Positions 6,054-6,189 of a stretch of DNA of 6,189 bases are shown here, piece after piece (within the stretch, counting starts at the first letter, position 1; each line of letters starts with the position of its first letter). This DNA is from Ignavibacteriaceae bacterium. Lineage in GTDB: Bacteria > Bacteroidota > Ignavibacteria > Ignavibacteriales > Ignavibacteriaceae. A model generated the notes under the pieces. It was given only the letters and a program-made list of their open reading frames with translations. It had not been told where the DNA came from and did not search any database. Made by a program: the position numbers and the translations under genes. Where the stretch lies: contig JARLHB010000509.1 in NCBI GenBank assembly GCA_031292465.1, positions 1-6,189 on the forward strand, read 5' to 3'.

Positions 6054-6189
6054 TTCACGGACTATTTCGGTAATAGTTTTTATGGTCGTCTTTTTTTCGT
6101 TGCTTTGATATTGAATATATATTATCTTTAAGGTGTAATTTTGTCTTATCAGTTTGTATCGTTTGAGTGGTTTTTTTTTGCTTTTTTTA
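6046..6189 (+). pseudogene. Probable beginning of ftsI (penicillin-binding protein), frame broken near the window edge
   Basis: An ATG at 6046, overlapping the end of the ftsL-like gene by 8 bases, opens MNSSRTISVIVFMVVFFSLL and then meets TGA at 6106-6108. A short polar start followed by a hydrophobic helix is what an FtsI-type transpeptidase N-terminus looks like, and ftsI normally follows ftsL. Adding one T in the TTT at 6104-6106 would continue the helix (LILNIYYL) up to TAA at 6129. The rest (6132-6189) is T-rich with runs of 9 and 7 T's and cannot be read as a conserved frame. Sequencing or assembly error at a contig end is the likeliest cause; a true pseudogene of this essential gene is unlikely unless another copy exists. 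Confidence 0.42.

Noticed and set aside
5684..6058. Minus-strand frame of 124 codons opposite the ftsL-like gene
   Set aside because: Its hydrophobic and Ser-rich content mirrors the coiled coil and membrane helix on the plus strand, and dcw gene order supports the plus strand.

Overview
The window looks like a chromosomal segment from an AT-rich bacterium of the Bacteroidota/Chlorobiota/Ignavibacteriota (FCB) group. The clues are the gene content: a DPP5-like S9 peptidase, a 31-residue protein of the AURKAIP1/COX24 (mS38/bS22) type, and a cell-division cluster that opens mraZ-rsmH-ftsL-like. Assignment to an Ignavibacteria-like lineage is inference, not proof. No mobile element, CRISPR array or phage gene is visible.

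Layout. (1) Positions 1-1520: 3' part of a plus-strand S9 serine peptidase gene that begins before the window, closed by a strong hairpin terminator (1550-1584). (2) Positions 1667-2191: a minus-strand gene for a small membrane-anchored protein of unknown function, with its own AT-rich terminator (1637-1664). (3) Positions 2192-2644: a 453-base stretch with no convincing gene; the promoter of the next operon probably lies in its last 100 bases. (4) Positions 2645-3997: a tight three-gene operon encoding an HU/IHF-type DNA-bending protein, a zinc-ribbon/transmembrane/TPR protein (8-base overlap), and the tiny basic mS38/bS22-like protein (1-base overlap, strong Shine-Dalgarno). A hairpin follows (4023-4056). 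(5) Positions 4067-4139: tRNA-Thr(CGT). (6) From 4286: the start of the division and cell wall (dcw) cluster. A promoter-like TTGACA and three 10-bp-phased MraZ boxes precede mraZ (TTG start). rsmH and an ftsL-like gene follow, each joined to the gene before by an ATGA overlap. The expected next gene, ftsI, appears to start at 6046, but its frame breaks after 20 codons in a T-rich tail that reaches the window edge.

How the parts work together. The dcw operon combines its own regulator (MraZ), a 16S rRNA methyltransferase (RsmH) and divisome proteins, and the phased boxes imply MraZ autoregulation. The HU operon links nucleoid structure, a probable membrane scaffold and a likely small-subunit ribosomal protein. 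That combination is the least explained part of the window, although each member belongs to, or resembles, a known family. I found no clear wholly new system.
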